In this document: piece after piece, positions 17,045-26,327 of the stretch | How positions within the stretch are numbered: the first letter of the stretch is position 1 | Layout of the letters: each line of letters opens with the position of its first letter | Assembly: GCA_025963675.1 (NCBI GenBank) | Contig: JAOQAJ010000323.1 | Location: 1 to 36,460, forward strand | Source: Segetibacter sp. | GTDB taxonomy: Bacteria; Bacteroidota; Bacteroidia; Chitinophagales; Chitinophagaceae | Reading direction: 5' to 3' | Length of the DNA stretch: 36,460 nucleotides | Made by a program: the position numbers and the translations under genes | Notes under the pieces: generated by a model | Database searches by the model: none | What the model saw: only the letters and a program-made list of their open reading frames with translations | Told to the model about the DNA's origin: nothing

Positions 17045-17935
17045 TTATTTCCCCAGCATTGGAAACAGCCTTTTCTTTTCTTCGTCGTTAGGTTGTGATC
17101 CGTATTCACAAATTTCAAATGCTTCTGCATTTTTGATCGTTGCAGCCTTATCTTTTCCATACCACTTTTCGAGAGACTGCCTTACCGCGGGATTGATTTC
17201 CACTGCTCTCCTTTGTCCTAACCACTTTTCCCGGTCTTGTTTGTTAGCAGGTACCTGGTCCAAATGCTGGCCTATCCAGGGCAACCATTCATACATTTGA
17301 GACTCGTGTGCGTCCATCGCGTGGATCTTCTGCAGGAAAACTTCAGTTATATCAATTGCAATGTCAGGGCGAAAGGGATTGGGTTTTTGAAAACGATCCT
17401 GGAAGTATAAAAAAACAGGGTTCTTTTTCAATGCCGGGGTTTCGGGGGCTACGTTTGGTACAGCCACCATATACGCAGCATCCTGAACTAATACGCCTGT
17501 ATAACGGTGGTCAGGATGGTAGTCGTTTGGTCTCGGAGCAATAACCACATCTGCATCCCATTCCCTGATTTTTTTAATTACCTGCAAACGCACCGCAAGG
17601 GTAGGTAGTAATTCTCCATCGTGGTTATTAAGTACATCATAGGTTACACCGAAGCGTTTGCCTGCTTCCTGCGCTTCTGCAAACCTGCGTTTTGCCAATG
17701 GTGTCCCTTTCATTGTTTGATGTCCGGCATCACCATTAGTTACTGCAACAAACTTAACCGCATATCCCATCTTCGCAAATTTAATAGCGGTTCCTCCGCC
17801 ACCCATATCACAGTCGTCGGGGTGAGCACCAATCATTATTATTCGTATTTTACTTTTGTCCTGTGCTTTTATTGAGAAAATATTTAGAAGAAGTAGAGGG
17901 AGAATTAATGATAAGTAATGGCCAATCGTTTTCAT
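17045..17935 (-). CDS. PIG-L/LmbE-family deacetylase, exported
   Basis: A 296-aa zinc-dependent N-deacetylase of the PIG-L (LmbE) family with an N-terminal signal or anchor helix (SLILPLLLLNIFSIKA). Zinc-site residues: H38, D40 and D41 in GAHPDD, and H140 and H143 in YHPDH. The family removes acetyl groups from GlcNAc-type sugars; exported members in Bacteroidota are presumed to act on periplasmic glycans. The sequence continues with RPDIAIDITEVF and a C-terminal region (about 215-296) common to this exported subgroup. Divergent from the Omp85-like gene across a 208-bp spacer. The substrate is not readable from sequence. Confidence 0.9.
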   Translation of the reverse strand: MKTIGHYLSLILPLLLLNIFSIKAQDKSKIRIIMIGAHPDDCDMGGGGTAIKFAKMGYAVKFVAVTNGDAGHQTMKGTPLAKRRFAEAQEAGKRFGVTYDVLNNHDGELLPTLAVRLQVIKKIREWDADVVIAPRPNDYHPDHRYTGVLVQDAAYMVAVPNVAPETPALKKNPVFLYFQDRFQKPNPFRPDIAIDITEVFLQKIHAMDAHESQMYEWLPWIGQHLDQVPANKQDREKWLGQRRAVEINPAVRQSLEKWYGKDKAATIKNAEAFEICEYGSQPNDEEKKRLFPMLGK

Positions 17936-18108
17936 TTATAAGCTTTTGATGAAGATAAAAATTAAAAATCAAATTAGCAGAATAGTTGTTGCTACGACCA
18001 GGAAGGATAACCGATTACAGCTTTCAAAATTTTAGCTGTTACTTATAATCACCTCCTAAATACCATTAGGGCCGTTTACAATATCAAGTAGCCATTTCAA
18101 TTAATAGC

Positions 18109-18138
18109 TTGTATTATTAAATTAAAATTTCTACTTTG
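18109..18138 (+). promoter_or_regulatory. Candidate promoter of the Omp85-like gene
   Basis: TTG at 18109-18111, a 20-nt spacer, then TACTTTG at 18132-18138, close to the Bacteroidota TTTG-N19-21-TAnnTTTG layout (the -7 box is one base short). The ATG follows after 5 bases, which would leave almost no leader. Confidence 0.45.
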
Positions 18139-18143
18139 AAAAT

Positions 18144-20747
18144 ATGATGCGGTTTTTTTTAATATTTAAAAGTGCCAGGAAGCATACTTTTTTTTTATTC
18201 TTCCTGTCGTTATCATTTGTCGTTGCTGTCAGTCAATCTTCTAACAATAAAAGTGATAGCATTTACGCGTCGATTGCTCCTGATTATGATAGTGTAGGAA
18301 AATTTCACCGCTTTTGGCTGGGAGAAAGTTATCGGAAATTATGGGCGGCGCCGGTAAAGATGAGGGTGTTTCATTTATCAAAAGAAAAAGGCGGACTTAC
18401 AGTGTTGCAAAGGGGTGGTGGTCTTCAAACCAAATCGTTGAGACTAAAAGATAGCCGCAGCAGGCAATGGGTATTGAGAACGATTCAAAAATATCCTGAA
18501 CGCGCATTACCGGAGAAACTAAGAAAAACCGTTGCAAAAGACATTTTGCAGGACCAGGTAGTAACTGGTCATCCTTATTCGGCTTTAACTGTACCGCCTT
18601 TTGCCCAGGCACTCGGCATACCTCATTCAAACCCTGAAATTGTTTATGTAGCTGATGATCCTTCGTTAGGAGAGTATAGATCTGATTTTGCCAATTCAGT
18701 CTTGTTGTTTGAAGAACGAGAGGTGGTTGACACAATCAAATCTGATAATTCACAAAAAGCACAGGAAAATCTTCAGGGGGATAATGATATAAGGGTCGAT
18801 CAGAAATTAGTTTTAAGGGCCAGGCTACTGGATATTTTGATGGGTGATTGGGACAGGCATGAGGATCAATGGAGATGGGAAAGAATAAGAGATAGAAGCG
18901 GCCTGGTATATATTCCTGTTCCTCGTGATCGAGACAAAGTATATTATAATACTTCGGGGGTACTTCCATGGTTTCTGTCGCACCAATGGCTAAAGTCAAA
19001 CTTGCAGGGTTTTAAGGGTGAGATCAGAGACATACCCGGATACAATTTTAATAACAGGTATTTTGATCGTTACTTTTTAACGGCATTAGGTGAAGATGTT
19101 TGGAAAGAGCAAATAAAATATGTTCAAACAAAAATTACAGACAGTCTTATTTCGAGATCGATAAAGTTACTGCCTGACACCATCTATGCACTTTCGGGAG
19201 AAAAAATAATCAGGACGTTGATAGCACGCCGCGCAACATTACAGAAAGAGGCCTTAAAATATTATCGGTTTATTTCAAAGTATGTTGATATTCCCGCTTC
19301 TGATAAACATGAACTTTTTGATATAGAAAATAAAAGCAACGGGCAATTAGGTGTAACTATTTATAAAATAAAAAAAGACGGAACCAAAGACAAAGTAATT
19401 TATAACCGAACCTTTGATCCTGCTGTTACTAAAGAAGTAAGGCTATATGCTTTTGCCGGAAAAGATATTTTTTCTGTGGTGGGTTCTGGTAAGTCTGCAA
19501 TTAAAGTACGTTTAATCGGAGGTCCTGATAGAGATAGCTTTTATGTAAGTAACGAGGTGCAGAACAGAAGCAAAGTATATGCTTACGACCGTTTTGATGA
19601 ACCAAATGTTTTACCTAACCGAACTGTCGCTAAAATCCGCACTTCTTTTGATAGTTCCGTAAATCAATTTGATAAACGCTGGTTTAAATATGATCAACTC
19701 GGTCCGGTTGTCATGGCTCAATACAACCTTGACCAGGGAGTACAATTGCGCGTCGGTTTAATTTTCGAAAAACACGGATTTAGAAGAGAGCCATATGCGG
19801 CACGCCACGAGATTTATGGTAATTATTCTACCGGAAGAAAGGCTTTTATGTTCACTTATTTCGCCGATATTAAAAGAGTGTTTGGCTCCACCGACATGAT
19901 GATCAACGTGCTTTCAAGAGGGCCTCATAATATTAGTAATTTCTATGGGATAGGTAACGAAACTGAGTTTATAAGAACCGGTGCAAAAGGAATAAATTTT
20001 TACCGCAACAGGTACGATTATATAAATGCAGATGTACGATTGAAACGAAATGTACTAAGACATTTAAGGCTAAGTGCTGGCTTAGCCGGCCAGTTTTATA
20101 GTAGCTCTCAAAAGAACAATACAAATCATTTTTTAAATAGCTACAATACCCTTCGCAATGATGAAGATGTTTTTTCGACCCGTTATTATGGTGGCTTGGT
20201 TGCCGGTGCTGAATTAGATACCCGAAACACTTTGATGTTGCCCGCAAGCGGCGTTTATTGGACATCAGAGATAAGAGGAATGCATGAAATTAGTGGCGAG
20301 GCGAAATCATATGCACAACTTAGATCAGAGCTTAACCTGTATATTCCTGTTACCCGAGATTCGAATCTGGTAATGTTTAATAGGGTAGGAGCAGGAACGA
20401 CAGTTGGAGAGCCAGCTTTTTTTCAACAGATGCAATTAGGAGGAATTCAAAATCTTCGTGGATTTCATACAAATAGATTTACTGGTAAGTCTATGTTTTA
20501 TCATAGTATACAAGCTCGTTTAAAACTATTTGATTTTACTTCTTATTTACTTCCGGGTTCGGTGGGTCTGATAGGATTTAATGATATTGGCAGGGTGTGG
20601 GTTCCGGGAGAGTCGTCAAACAAATGGCACGATGGATATGGTGGTGGAATATATATAGTACCGGCAGACCTTGTATTGATACAAGTAGTAATTGGACACT
20701 CGAAAGAAGGTACCCAACCTTATATTACAATAGGTGTAAACCTGTGA
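18144..20747 (+). CDS. Omp85/BamA-type outer-membrane barrel with kinase-like N-terminal region
   Basis: An 867-aa exported protein. After a signal peptide (FFLFFLSLSFVVAVSQ), residues about 55-300 do not look like POTRA domains. They hold GGLTVLQRGGGLQTKSLRL with a following strand VLRTIQK (R112), a helix ending in MGDWDRHEDQW (D237, R238, H239, Q242), and IPVPRDRDK (D262, D264). This order recalls the Gly-rich loop, catalytic loop and metal-binding Asp of HipA/Fam20C-type kinases. Residues about 510-867 form an Omp85 barrel: LRGF at 771-774 (the VRGF/Y motif), GFNDIGRVW and a terminal strand TIGVNL. Barrel assignment is firm; kinase likeness is inference from motifs. Barrels of this kind insert or secrete proteins or lipids across the outer membrane. 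A candidate promoter lies just upstream. Confidence 0.85.
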   Translation: MMRFFLIFKSARKHTFFLFFLSLSFVVAVSQSSNNKSDSIYASIAPDYDSVGKFHRFWLGESYRKLWAAPVKMRVFHLSKEKGGLTVLQRGGGLQTKSLRLKDSRSRQWVLRTIQKYPERALPEKLRKTVAKDILQDQVVTGHPYSALTVPPFAQALGIPHSNPEIVYVADDPSLGEYRSDFANSVLLFEEREVVDTIKSDNSQKAQENLQGDNDIRVDQKLVLRARLLDILMGDWDRHEDQWRWERIRDRSGLVYIPVPRDRDKVYYNTSGVLPWFLSHQWLKSNLQGFKGEIRDIPGYNFNNRYFDRYFLTALGEDVWKEQIKYVQTKITDSLISRSIKLLPDTIYALSGEKIIRTLIARRATLQKEALKYYRFISKYVDIPASDKHELFDIENKSNGQLGVTIYKIKKDGTKDKVIYNRTFDPAVTKEVRLYAFAGKDIFSVVGSGKSAIKVRLIGGPDRDSFYVSNEVQNRSKVYAYDRFDEPNVLPNRTVAKIRTSFDSSVNQFDKRWFKYDQLGPVVMAQYNLDQGVQLRVGLIFEKHGFRREPYAARHEIYGNYSTGRKAFMFTYFADIKRVFGSTDMMINVLSRGPHNISNFYGIGNETEFIRTGAKGINFYRNRYDYINADVRLKRNVLRHLRLSAGLAGQFYSSSQKNNTNHFLNSYNTLRNDEDVFSTRYYGGLVAGAELDTRNTLMLPASGVYWTSEIRGMHEISGEAKSYAQLRSELNLYIPVTRDSNLVMFNRVGAGTTVGEPAFFQQMQLGGIQNLRGFHTNRFTGKSMFYHSIQARLKLFDFTSYLLPGSVGLIGFNDIGRVWVPGESSNKWHDGYGGGIYIVPADLVLIQVVIGHSKEGTQPYITIGVNL

Positions 20748-20866
20748 TATGCTTTTTCTTCTTAAAAATGAATGAATAAGAACGTATAAACAATGTGATT
20801 AAAAGCACCAGGAAAAATTAAACGAATTCTCCAATTCGCTATAGAAAAAGCCGATATAAAATAATC

Positions 20867-20889
20867 GGTACAAGTGAGTGACACAACAA
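20867..20889 (+). repeat. Dispersed GGTACAAG/GAGTGACACAA repeat, copy 1
   Basis: A 23-bp word (GGTACAAG, one variable base, GAGTGACACAACAA) that recurs at 27623-27645 with a single change, and in a diverged form at 33240-33262. It lies in the 237-bp spacer between the Omp85-like and GAF-domain genes. Confidence 0.75.
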
Positions 20890-20984
20890 AAGCTGCAATA
20901 AAAAACTATTGCCGGTACCACTAAAAAAAATATGAACACTAAACGTTTTAAAAGGCGTTAATTTGGAAGGGAGGAATTACACTG

Positions 20985-23303
20985 ATGAGAATTTACAAAC
21001 AAAAATCAAAGCCATGGATAACTGAACAACACTTTCAGTTTAATCCATCTTTTGGTCCATATGTTCGGTTTCTTAAAAATAAAAAGGAGCGTTCTGAAGA
21101 TATCCGTGTAAAGTTTTATAGATACCTGATAAAGAAGTTTCAGCAACACCCCACACTAACTGTTCCGTTTACTGATGTGAACATCCTTGAGCAACATGAG
21201 GAGTTAATTCAGCTGTTGGTAATGTCGTTGGTACCACTATCTTCTGATTTTGAAAACCGCCCCTTTGCGCTGGCTGTTTTACAGCCCAGTTGTTTGTTTT
21301 ATTATTCCGATGCTTTCAAAAAAGCTTTTATAAACGAGCAAATCGAATTTAATACCCAGGAAGATGAAGTAAGTAACTTAAGGTATTTTGTGCGGTTGAT
21401 ACTAGAGCGATGTTATCATGTGAAAATAGATGATAACCATAAGATCATAAAACAGGTTAGAAATAACGAGGGGAATATTGTGAAGCACTTGCAGATGACT
21501 GTTGAAAGCAGTTTTATTGAAGTGCATGTTAATGGCAAGCTTCCCGAATTTAACGAAAAGTGGATTAAAATCTTAACTGCTGGCAGAAACGATTTTTTGA
21601 GCGCTTTTAAAAAATTTCCGTCCCACAACTTCCGGGTAGAAGGGTTTTGCATGATATCAATTGAAGATATAAGCAAAGAGATGGCTATTGCTGGTTTAAA
21701 GAATGCCATCGTGAATATGCACATGATATCGATTGACGAAACTGTAAACCTCGTCGAAATGGCAATGGGAGAATTAGTGAGCGATACAAATATTAAGATT
21801 GGTATTACCCCGTTCTTTAAGATCAACGGGAAAATCGTTTATGATAGTTTTTTGATAACGAAAGGGGTGGGTATTTCCTCTATCGAAAAGGGAATCAAAA
21901 ATGGAATTGACATAAATGAAACTTATCAAAAGTTATCACAGAATCCTCAGCCATACATCTTTTCTAATATTGATAAAGATTTTGTTATTAGCCGCAGTTC
22001 GATAAGTGATCTCGGCCGGCAACAAATCAAAAATTATCTTGTATTTCCAATTTTTACGAAGAGAGATGGACTGCTCGGATTGTTTGAATTGGAAAAAGAA
22101 AATATCACTCCTGATATCATTGATGTGTTGCAACCAACGATTCACCTGATAACAGATCTTTTATATTATATGATTGAGATGTTAGACAACAGGATCAACA
22201 GGATTGTGAAGGAGAAATTTACGCCGTTACAACCTTCTGTGGAATGGAAGTTTTACGAAGCGGCATGGAATACTTTGAGGAACAACGTGGATAAGAAAAC
22301 AGAGGAAGCAGTTGAGGATATTGTTTTTAATGATGTGCATCCATTGTATGGTGCAATCGACATTCGCGATTCTTCTGTTCAGCGAAATATTGCTCTAAAA
22401 AACGACTATGTAACTCAATTGGCAGCAACTGTTGATTTACTTGAAAAGACTTCAAAAGATATCTCGCTGCCACTACTGCAGAGCATAAAGTTTAAGTGTA
22501 ATGAATTTATCGAATCAATTGACAATTTTGTTACAACAGAAAATGAAATAGAGATTATAGATTTTTTCGAGAACGAGGTATTTGTTTTTTTCAAGTATCT
22601 CGCAGATCATTTCCCCTCGTACAAAAACGAGATAGCGGATTATTTTAAAAAGACCGACAAGCACAAGGGTATGTTTTGCAGCCAGTTGCATGATTATGAG
22701 CGAAGCATTGAAAAGATAAATACACTGGTGGTTGAATACCTGGACGAGGAAGTAAAAAAACAACAGGACATTTATTCTTTTTACTTTGAAAAGTATAGAA
22801 CAGATGGAATTGAGTACAACATTTATATTGGTCAATCGATTGTCGCTACACAACCTTTCGATCCCATCTATCTAAAGAATCTAAAGTTGTGGCAGCTAAC
22901 AACCATGGCTGAAATAGCGCAACTGAATTATAGAATGCAGGAAACTTTGCCGTTGCCACTAATGACCACACAATTGATTTTGGTGCAAACGCATCCGATT
23001 GATATTTGTTTTAGAAAAGACGAGCGAAGGTTTGATGTTGAGGGTTCTTATAACATCAGGTACGAAATACTTAAAAAGCGAATTGATAAGTCTCTTATAA
23101 AAGGTACGCTGGAAAGACTTACGCAGCCTGACAAGATTGCTATTGTCTACACCAATACCTCTGAAGCCGCAGTGTATAAGCAACACATACATTTTTTGCA
23201 GAGCAAGGGATTGCTGTTGCCGGGAGTAGAAAAATTTGAACTGGAAGATTTGCAAGGTGTGAGTGGGTTAAAGGCTTTGCGGGTGGGGGTGAAGTATGAA
23301 TAG
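20985..23303 (+). CDS. Large GAF-domain protein, function unknown
   Basis: A 772-aa soluble protein without signal peptide or membrane segments. Residues about 235-405 look like a GAF domain; its end is the clearest part (NYLVFPIFTKRDGLLGLFEL, then a helix to about 400). Residues about 430-480 carry a distinctive block with VEDIVFNDVHPLYGAIDIRD followed by SSVQRNIALKNDYVTQL, which I recognise as recurring in a conserved but uncharacterised Bacteroidota protein group. The rest (480-772) is mostly helical. GAF domains bind small ligands such as cyclic nucleotides or act as sensory modules, but no output domain (kinase, cyclase, helix-turn-helix) is visible. A GGGAGG sequence lies about 11 nt before the ATG. 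Cytoplasmic sensor or scaffold is the most that can be said. Confidence 0.75.
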   Translation: MRIYKQKSKPWITEQHFQFNPSFGPYVRFLKNKKERSEDIRVKFYRYLIKKFQQHPTLTVPFTDVNILEQHEELIQLLVMSLVPLSSDFENRPFALAVLQPSCLFYYSDAFKKAFINEQIEFNTQEDEVSNLRYFVRLILERCYHVKIDDNHKIIKQVRNNEGNIVKHLQMTVESSFIEVHVNGKLPEFNEKWIKILTAGRNDFLSAFKKFPSHNFRVEGFCMISIEDISKEMAIAGLKNAIVNMHMISIDETVNLVEMAMGELVSDTNIKIGITPFFKINGKIVYDSFLITKGVGISSIEKGIKNGIDINETYQKLSQNPQPYIFSNIDKDFVISRSSISDLGRQQIKNYLVFPIFTKRDGLLGLFELEKENITPDIIDVLQPTIHLITDLLYYMIEMLDNRINRIVKEKFTPLQPSVEWKFYEAAWNTLRNNVDKKTEEAVEDIVFNDVHPLYGAIDIRDSSVQRNIALKNDYVTQLAATVDLLEKTSKDISLPLLQSIKFKCNEFIESIDNFVTTENEIEIIDFFENEVFVFFKYLADHFPSYKNEIADYFKKTDKHKGMFCSQLHDYERSIEKINTLVVEYLDEEVKKQQDIYSFYFEKYRTDGIEYNIYIGQSIVATQPFDPIYLKNLKLWQLTTMAEIAQLNYRMQETLPLPLMTTQLILVQTHPIDICFRKDERRFDVEGSYNIRYEILKKRIDKSLIKGTLERLTQPDKIAIVYTNTSEAAVYKQHIHFLQSKGLLLPGVEKFELEDLQGVSGLKALRVGVKYE

Positions 23304-23386
23304 GTTATTTGCGGAGAGTAGGCTTTTTCAAAGATTTCTGAAAGCAACCAAAATTCAATCGATTAGCTATTAATACAAAAAAGAAG

Positions 23387-23433
23387 ATCATTAAGAGGCC
23401 GTGGAGAAATTAACTCCCCGGCCTCTTAATGAT
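23387..23433. terminator. Long inverted repeat between convergent genes (terminator)
   Basis: Perfect 14-bp arms (ATCATTAAGAGGCC / GGCCTCTTAATGAT), extended inward by GGAG/CTCC around an A/T-rich loop. An A-rich run to the left gives a T tract on the minus strand, so it best fits termination of the FAD oxidoreductase gene (-), while also stopping readthrough from the GAF gene (+). Confidence 0.85.
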
Positions 23434-23472
23434 ATCTAGTTCAAGTGTATCATATCGTTCTAACTAGCATTT

Positions 23473-24852
23473 TTAGGAGGGAAGAATATTATTATTTAAC
23501 CGAAAAAAATTGCTTGGATCATACTTGCGTTTAATCTGTCTCAATTTTTCATAATTAACCCCATAAGCATTTTTCACTCTTTCATTGTCATCACTGTCGA
23601 GGTGATTAACATATACTCCTTTACTAAATGGTTCTATCTCTTTCCAGAAACTGCGGGTCCACCCAATATTTAATTCGTCATCTTCGGCTTCTGTCCATTG
23701 ACTTATAATATCTATATCCCATTGATCGCACCGATGTACAAATGCGGTTTCTTCTAAAGGAACTCTTGCAGCCGCCCCGCGAATATGAAAAAATAATACA
23801 GGAGAATATGGGGAAGGTCTTGTAGCTACATTCCTGATAAAAATATCAAGTAGCTCATCAGAGATTTCTGTAAAGTATCCTGACTTCCAATATCTCCTCA
23901 TACCTGTAGGTGTGGCCGAGTCGAAAAGTGATTGCAGTTGAGTATAGGGCGTTTCTGCAACAAGGTCAACTATGGGCGTACCAAATGAACGAAGCTTTCC
24001 AAGTTCTTTTTCAGCTTGCTCCAATGGCCCTAACCACGTAGGTAAAATAAAGGTAACAGGCAATCCATCAGGGGTTACCAGGAATCCGGCATAACTAATG
24101 ATTTCGTCTGATGTATCGCGGACGTTGTCTCTATAAAACTGCAACATCTCCTTAGCCTGATCCATGGGGTATAAAATCAGGCCTCCAAAAATAGTCGGCC
24201 CGACGGGGTGCAAGTTGAATTCGAATAAAGTAACAATACCGAAATTGCCTCCACCGCCACGGATCGCCCAAAACAAGTCTGCATTGTTGTCTTTATCTGC
24301 CTTTAGTAGTTCGCCAGATGCAGTTACAATTTCTGCTGATACCAGGTTGTCACAACTCAATCCGTGCTTCCCCATTAAATAACCCATTCCACCACCTAAT
24401 GTCAGCCCGGCTATTCCTGTATCGGAAACAGTGCCACCTGTTGTGGCAAGGGCATGTACTTGAGTTGCTTTATCGAGTTCCTGCCACAAAACTCCGCCCT
24501 GCGCCCGTACTTTTTTATTTTCAGCGTCGACCTCAATTTCTTTCATTAACGACAGATCAATCATTAGTCCGTCATTGCAAACTGCGTTTCCGGCTACATT
24601 ATGTCCGCCGCATTTTACAGACACAATCAAATTGTGTTTACCAGCAAACTTCACTGCAAGTATTACATCATTACTATTTCTGCATTCAACAATTATTGCT
24701 GGTTTTTTGTCTATCATACCGTTCCATACACTTCGTGCCAAATCATATTGAGCATCTCCTTTAATAAAAATTTTTCCTGCCAGAAAGGGTTGTAATTCTT
24801 CGGCAGCAACTTCAATAGAAGCAATCGTTGTAAGACTATTTTCGAAAATCAT
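23473..24852 (-). CDS. FAD-binding oxidoreductase, berberine-bridge-enzyme type
   Basis: A 459-aa flavoprotein of the PCMH/berberine-bridge family. The FAD domain shows H84 in KCGGHNVAG, the site of 8-alpha-histidyl flavin linkage in the family, then LTLGGGMGYLMGKHGLSCDN and IRGGGGNFGIVTLFEF. The Cys used for a second flavin link in bicovalent members is absent (GGTVSDTG at that place), so a single covalent bond is predicted. The C-terminal BBE tail is present (NYEKLRQIKRKYDPSNFFRL). Such enzymes oxidise sugars, alcohols or specialised metabolites. No signal peptide. It follows the SDR gene by 75 bp on the same strand, and the two probably form one redox operon. Substrate unknown. Confidence 0.92.
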   Translation of the reverse strand: MIFENSLTTIASIEVAAEELQPFLAGKIFIKGDAQYDLARSVWNGMIDKKPAIIVECRNSNDVILAVKFAGKHNLIVSVKCGGHNVAGNAVCNDGLMIDLSLMKEIEVDAENKKVRAQGGVLWQELDKATQVHALATTGGTVSDTGIAGLTLGGGMGYLMGKHGLSCDNLVSAEIVTASGELLKADKDNNADLFWAIRGGGGNFGIVTLFEFNLHPVGPTIFGGLILYPMDQAKEMLQFYRDNVRDTSDEIISYAGFLVTPDGLPVTFILPTWLGPLEQAEKELGKLRSFGTPIVDLVAETPYTQLQSLFDSATPTGMRRYWKSGYFTEISDELLDIFIRNVATRPSPYSPVLFFHIRGAAARVPLEETAFVHRCDQWDIDIISQWTEAEDDELNIGWTRSFWKEIEPFSKGVYVNHLDSDDNERVKNAYGVNYEKLRQIKRKYDPSNFFRLNNNILPS

Positions 24853-24927
24853 AAATAAAAGTTTTAAAGAATGAATTAACGAGAGTTTGTAGATAGAAGC
24901 AGGGGAGGTAAAAACTGAGGATTTGAC

Positions 24928-25821
24928 TTAATTGAACTGCGGCATTCCTTTAGTTTCCATATATTTTCTTACGTTCAATCCCATGCCTTGTTCCATGAAG
25001 TTGATCCATGTTTCATCATCTATGTTCACTGAATTTACCCAGTCTTCATCTGATGCAGTAGCCCGCCACGATAGTAACGGTAGGGCATCGGGACCGGCCG
25101 GGTTTCTAAAACCATTTGTTTTTGCTGTCACAATATCATCGATGACCTGGCCGACAACTGAAGGAGCAACGTGATTTTCGAGCGAAGCAGCAAACAAAGA
25201 CATAAATCTTTTAAGGTTAGGGTAAAGCATGTTTTCGGGGTAGGCGTTTGCCTTTCTAAAAATAGGGGTCTCGATTACACCAGGTTCAACTAATGCAATC
25301 CGTATATTAAAGGGTTTGGTTTCCTGCGCCAAAGACTCACTAAAAGCTTCCACCGCCGCTTTTGAAGCACAATAAGCACCATGAAAGTTGGAATATACTT
25401 TACCCGCAACGGACGTTACATTTATGATAGTGCCGCTTTTTCTTTCCCTCATGTATGGTAAGACAGCTTTGATACAACGTACAGTTCCAAAGTAGTTTGT
25501 TTCCATATCATTTCTCAAAAGCTCCATTGGTAATTCTTCAACTGAACCAAAAGAACCAACTCCTGCATTATTTACCAACACATCAATGACGCCTTCATTT
25601 GCGATAATCTTATTGACGGCAGTTTCTACAGACTGGTCATCCAAAACATCCAGCGGTAATATGGTAATTGATAAGTTTTCTGCTTCTGCAAGTTTTTGCA
25701 GTTCCGGTGCTTTGTCCGGATTTCGCATGGTGGCATATACGGTATTTCCCTTTCGGGCAAGTGTTTCTGCAGTAGCGAAACCTATACCGGTGCTACAGCC
25801 TGTGATTAAAATAACTGGCAT
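24928..25821 (-). CDS. Short-chain dehydrogenase/reductase
   Basis: A 297-aa classical SDR. NAD(P) motif TGCSTGIG (residues 7-14), R33 after the second strand (ATMRNP), which suggests NADP preference, NNAG at 84-87, and catalytic S137, Y150 and K154. The C-terminus (about 230-297) extends beyond the usual 250-aa SDR core and includes DEDWVNSVNIDDETWINF. Cytoplasmic NAD(P)-dependent oxidation or reduction of an alcohol, ketone or sugar; substrate not deducible. First gene of a likely two-gene operon with the FAD oxidoreductase downstream on the same strand. Confidence 0.92.
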   Translation of the reverse strand: MPVILITGCSTGIGFATAETLARKGNTVYATMRNPDKAPELQKLAEAENLSITILPLDVLDDQSVETAVNKIIANEGVIDVLVNNAGVGSFGSVEELPMELLRNDMETNYFGTVRCIKAVLPYMRERKSGTIINVTSVAGKVYSNFHGAYCASKAAVEAFSESLAQETKPFNIRIALVEPGVIETPIFRKANAYPENMLYPNLKRFMSLFAASLENHVAPSVVGQVIDDIVTAKTNGFRNPAGPDALPLLSWRATASDEDWVNSVNIDDETWINFMEQGMGLNVRKYMETKGMPQFN

Positions 25822-25982
25822 TCTTAAGAAGATTAAAATGGTTAAGAGATGTATTTAAAAGCTTTTATTTCCTGTTTAAAAAATCGATGTTTCATTAAAG
25901 GGTTAGCAATAACATCGTTTATAGGATGTCTGGAAGAAAGATGTCTTATTGGCACCGGCAGTGGAACCAATAGCGGGCATTG

Positions 25983-26018
25983 TTGCGTCGCATTTCGTTC
26001 ATCCTAATTGCTACTATT
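25983..26018 (+). repeat. Dispersed intergenic repeat, copy 2
   Basis: TTGCGTCGCA, 3 nt, CGTTCATC, 7 nt, CTACTATT: same words and spacing as at 13462-13497. It sits in the 506-bp spacer between the SDR (-) and the SGNH hydrolase (+). Apart from a short ATTGG/CCAAT inverted pair near 25948-25971, nothing else was recognised in that spacer. Confidence 0.75.
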
Positions 26019-26327
26019 GTGCTATTGTGTGCCCTTCTTTCTAACCTATTAAGGTCAATGACACATCAATCTGCGAAAGTCTTTTTTCTGTAGACCTTAT
26101 TGAGACTTATTTTAGTAATTTTCAGAAGTTAGCGTAACAGATAGGGAAAGAGAAGCAGAACTTTAAGATAATTTAAATAATTCAAGTTTCATAATGACCA
26201 AATTTTTTTTGATTTTTTTTATCTAAATCAGCTGAATTTCAAACAATCACGGTTAGTGAATTTCTTCTAATTTAAATTGTAGGTGTAAAAAAGCCGTTAT
26301 TGCATTGACCAAACAAGCCTGAATAAA

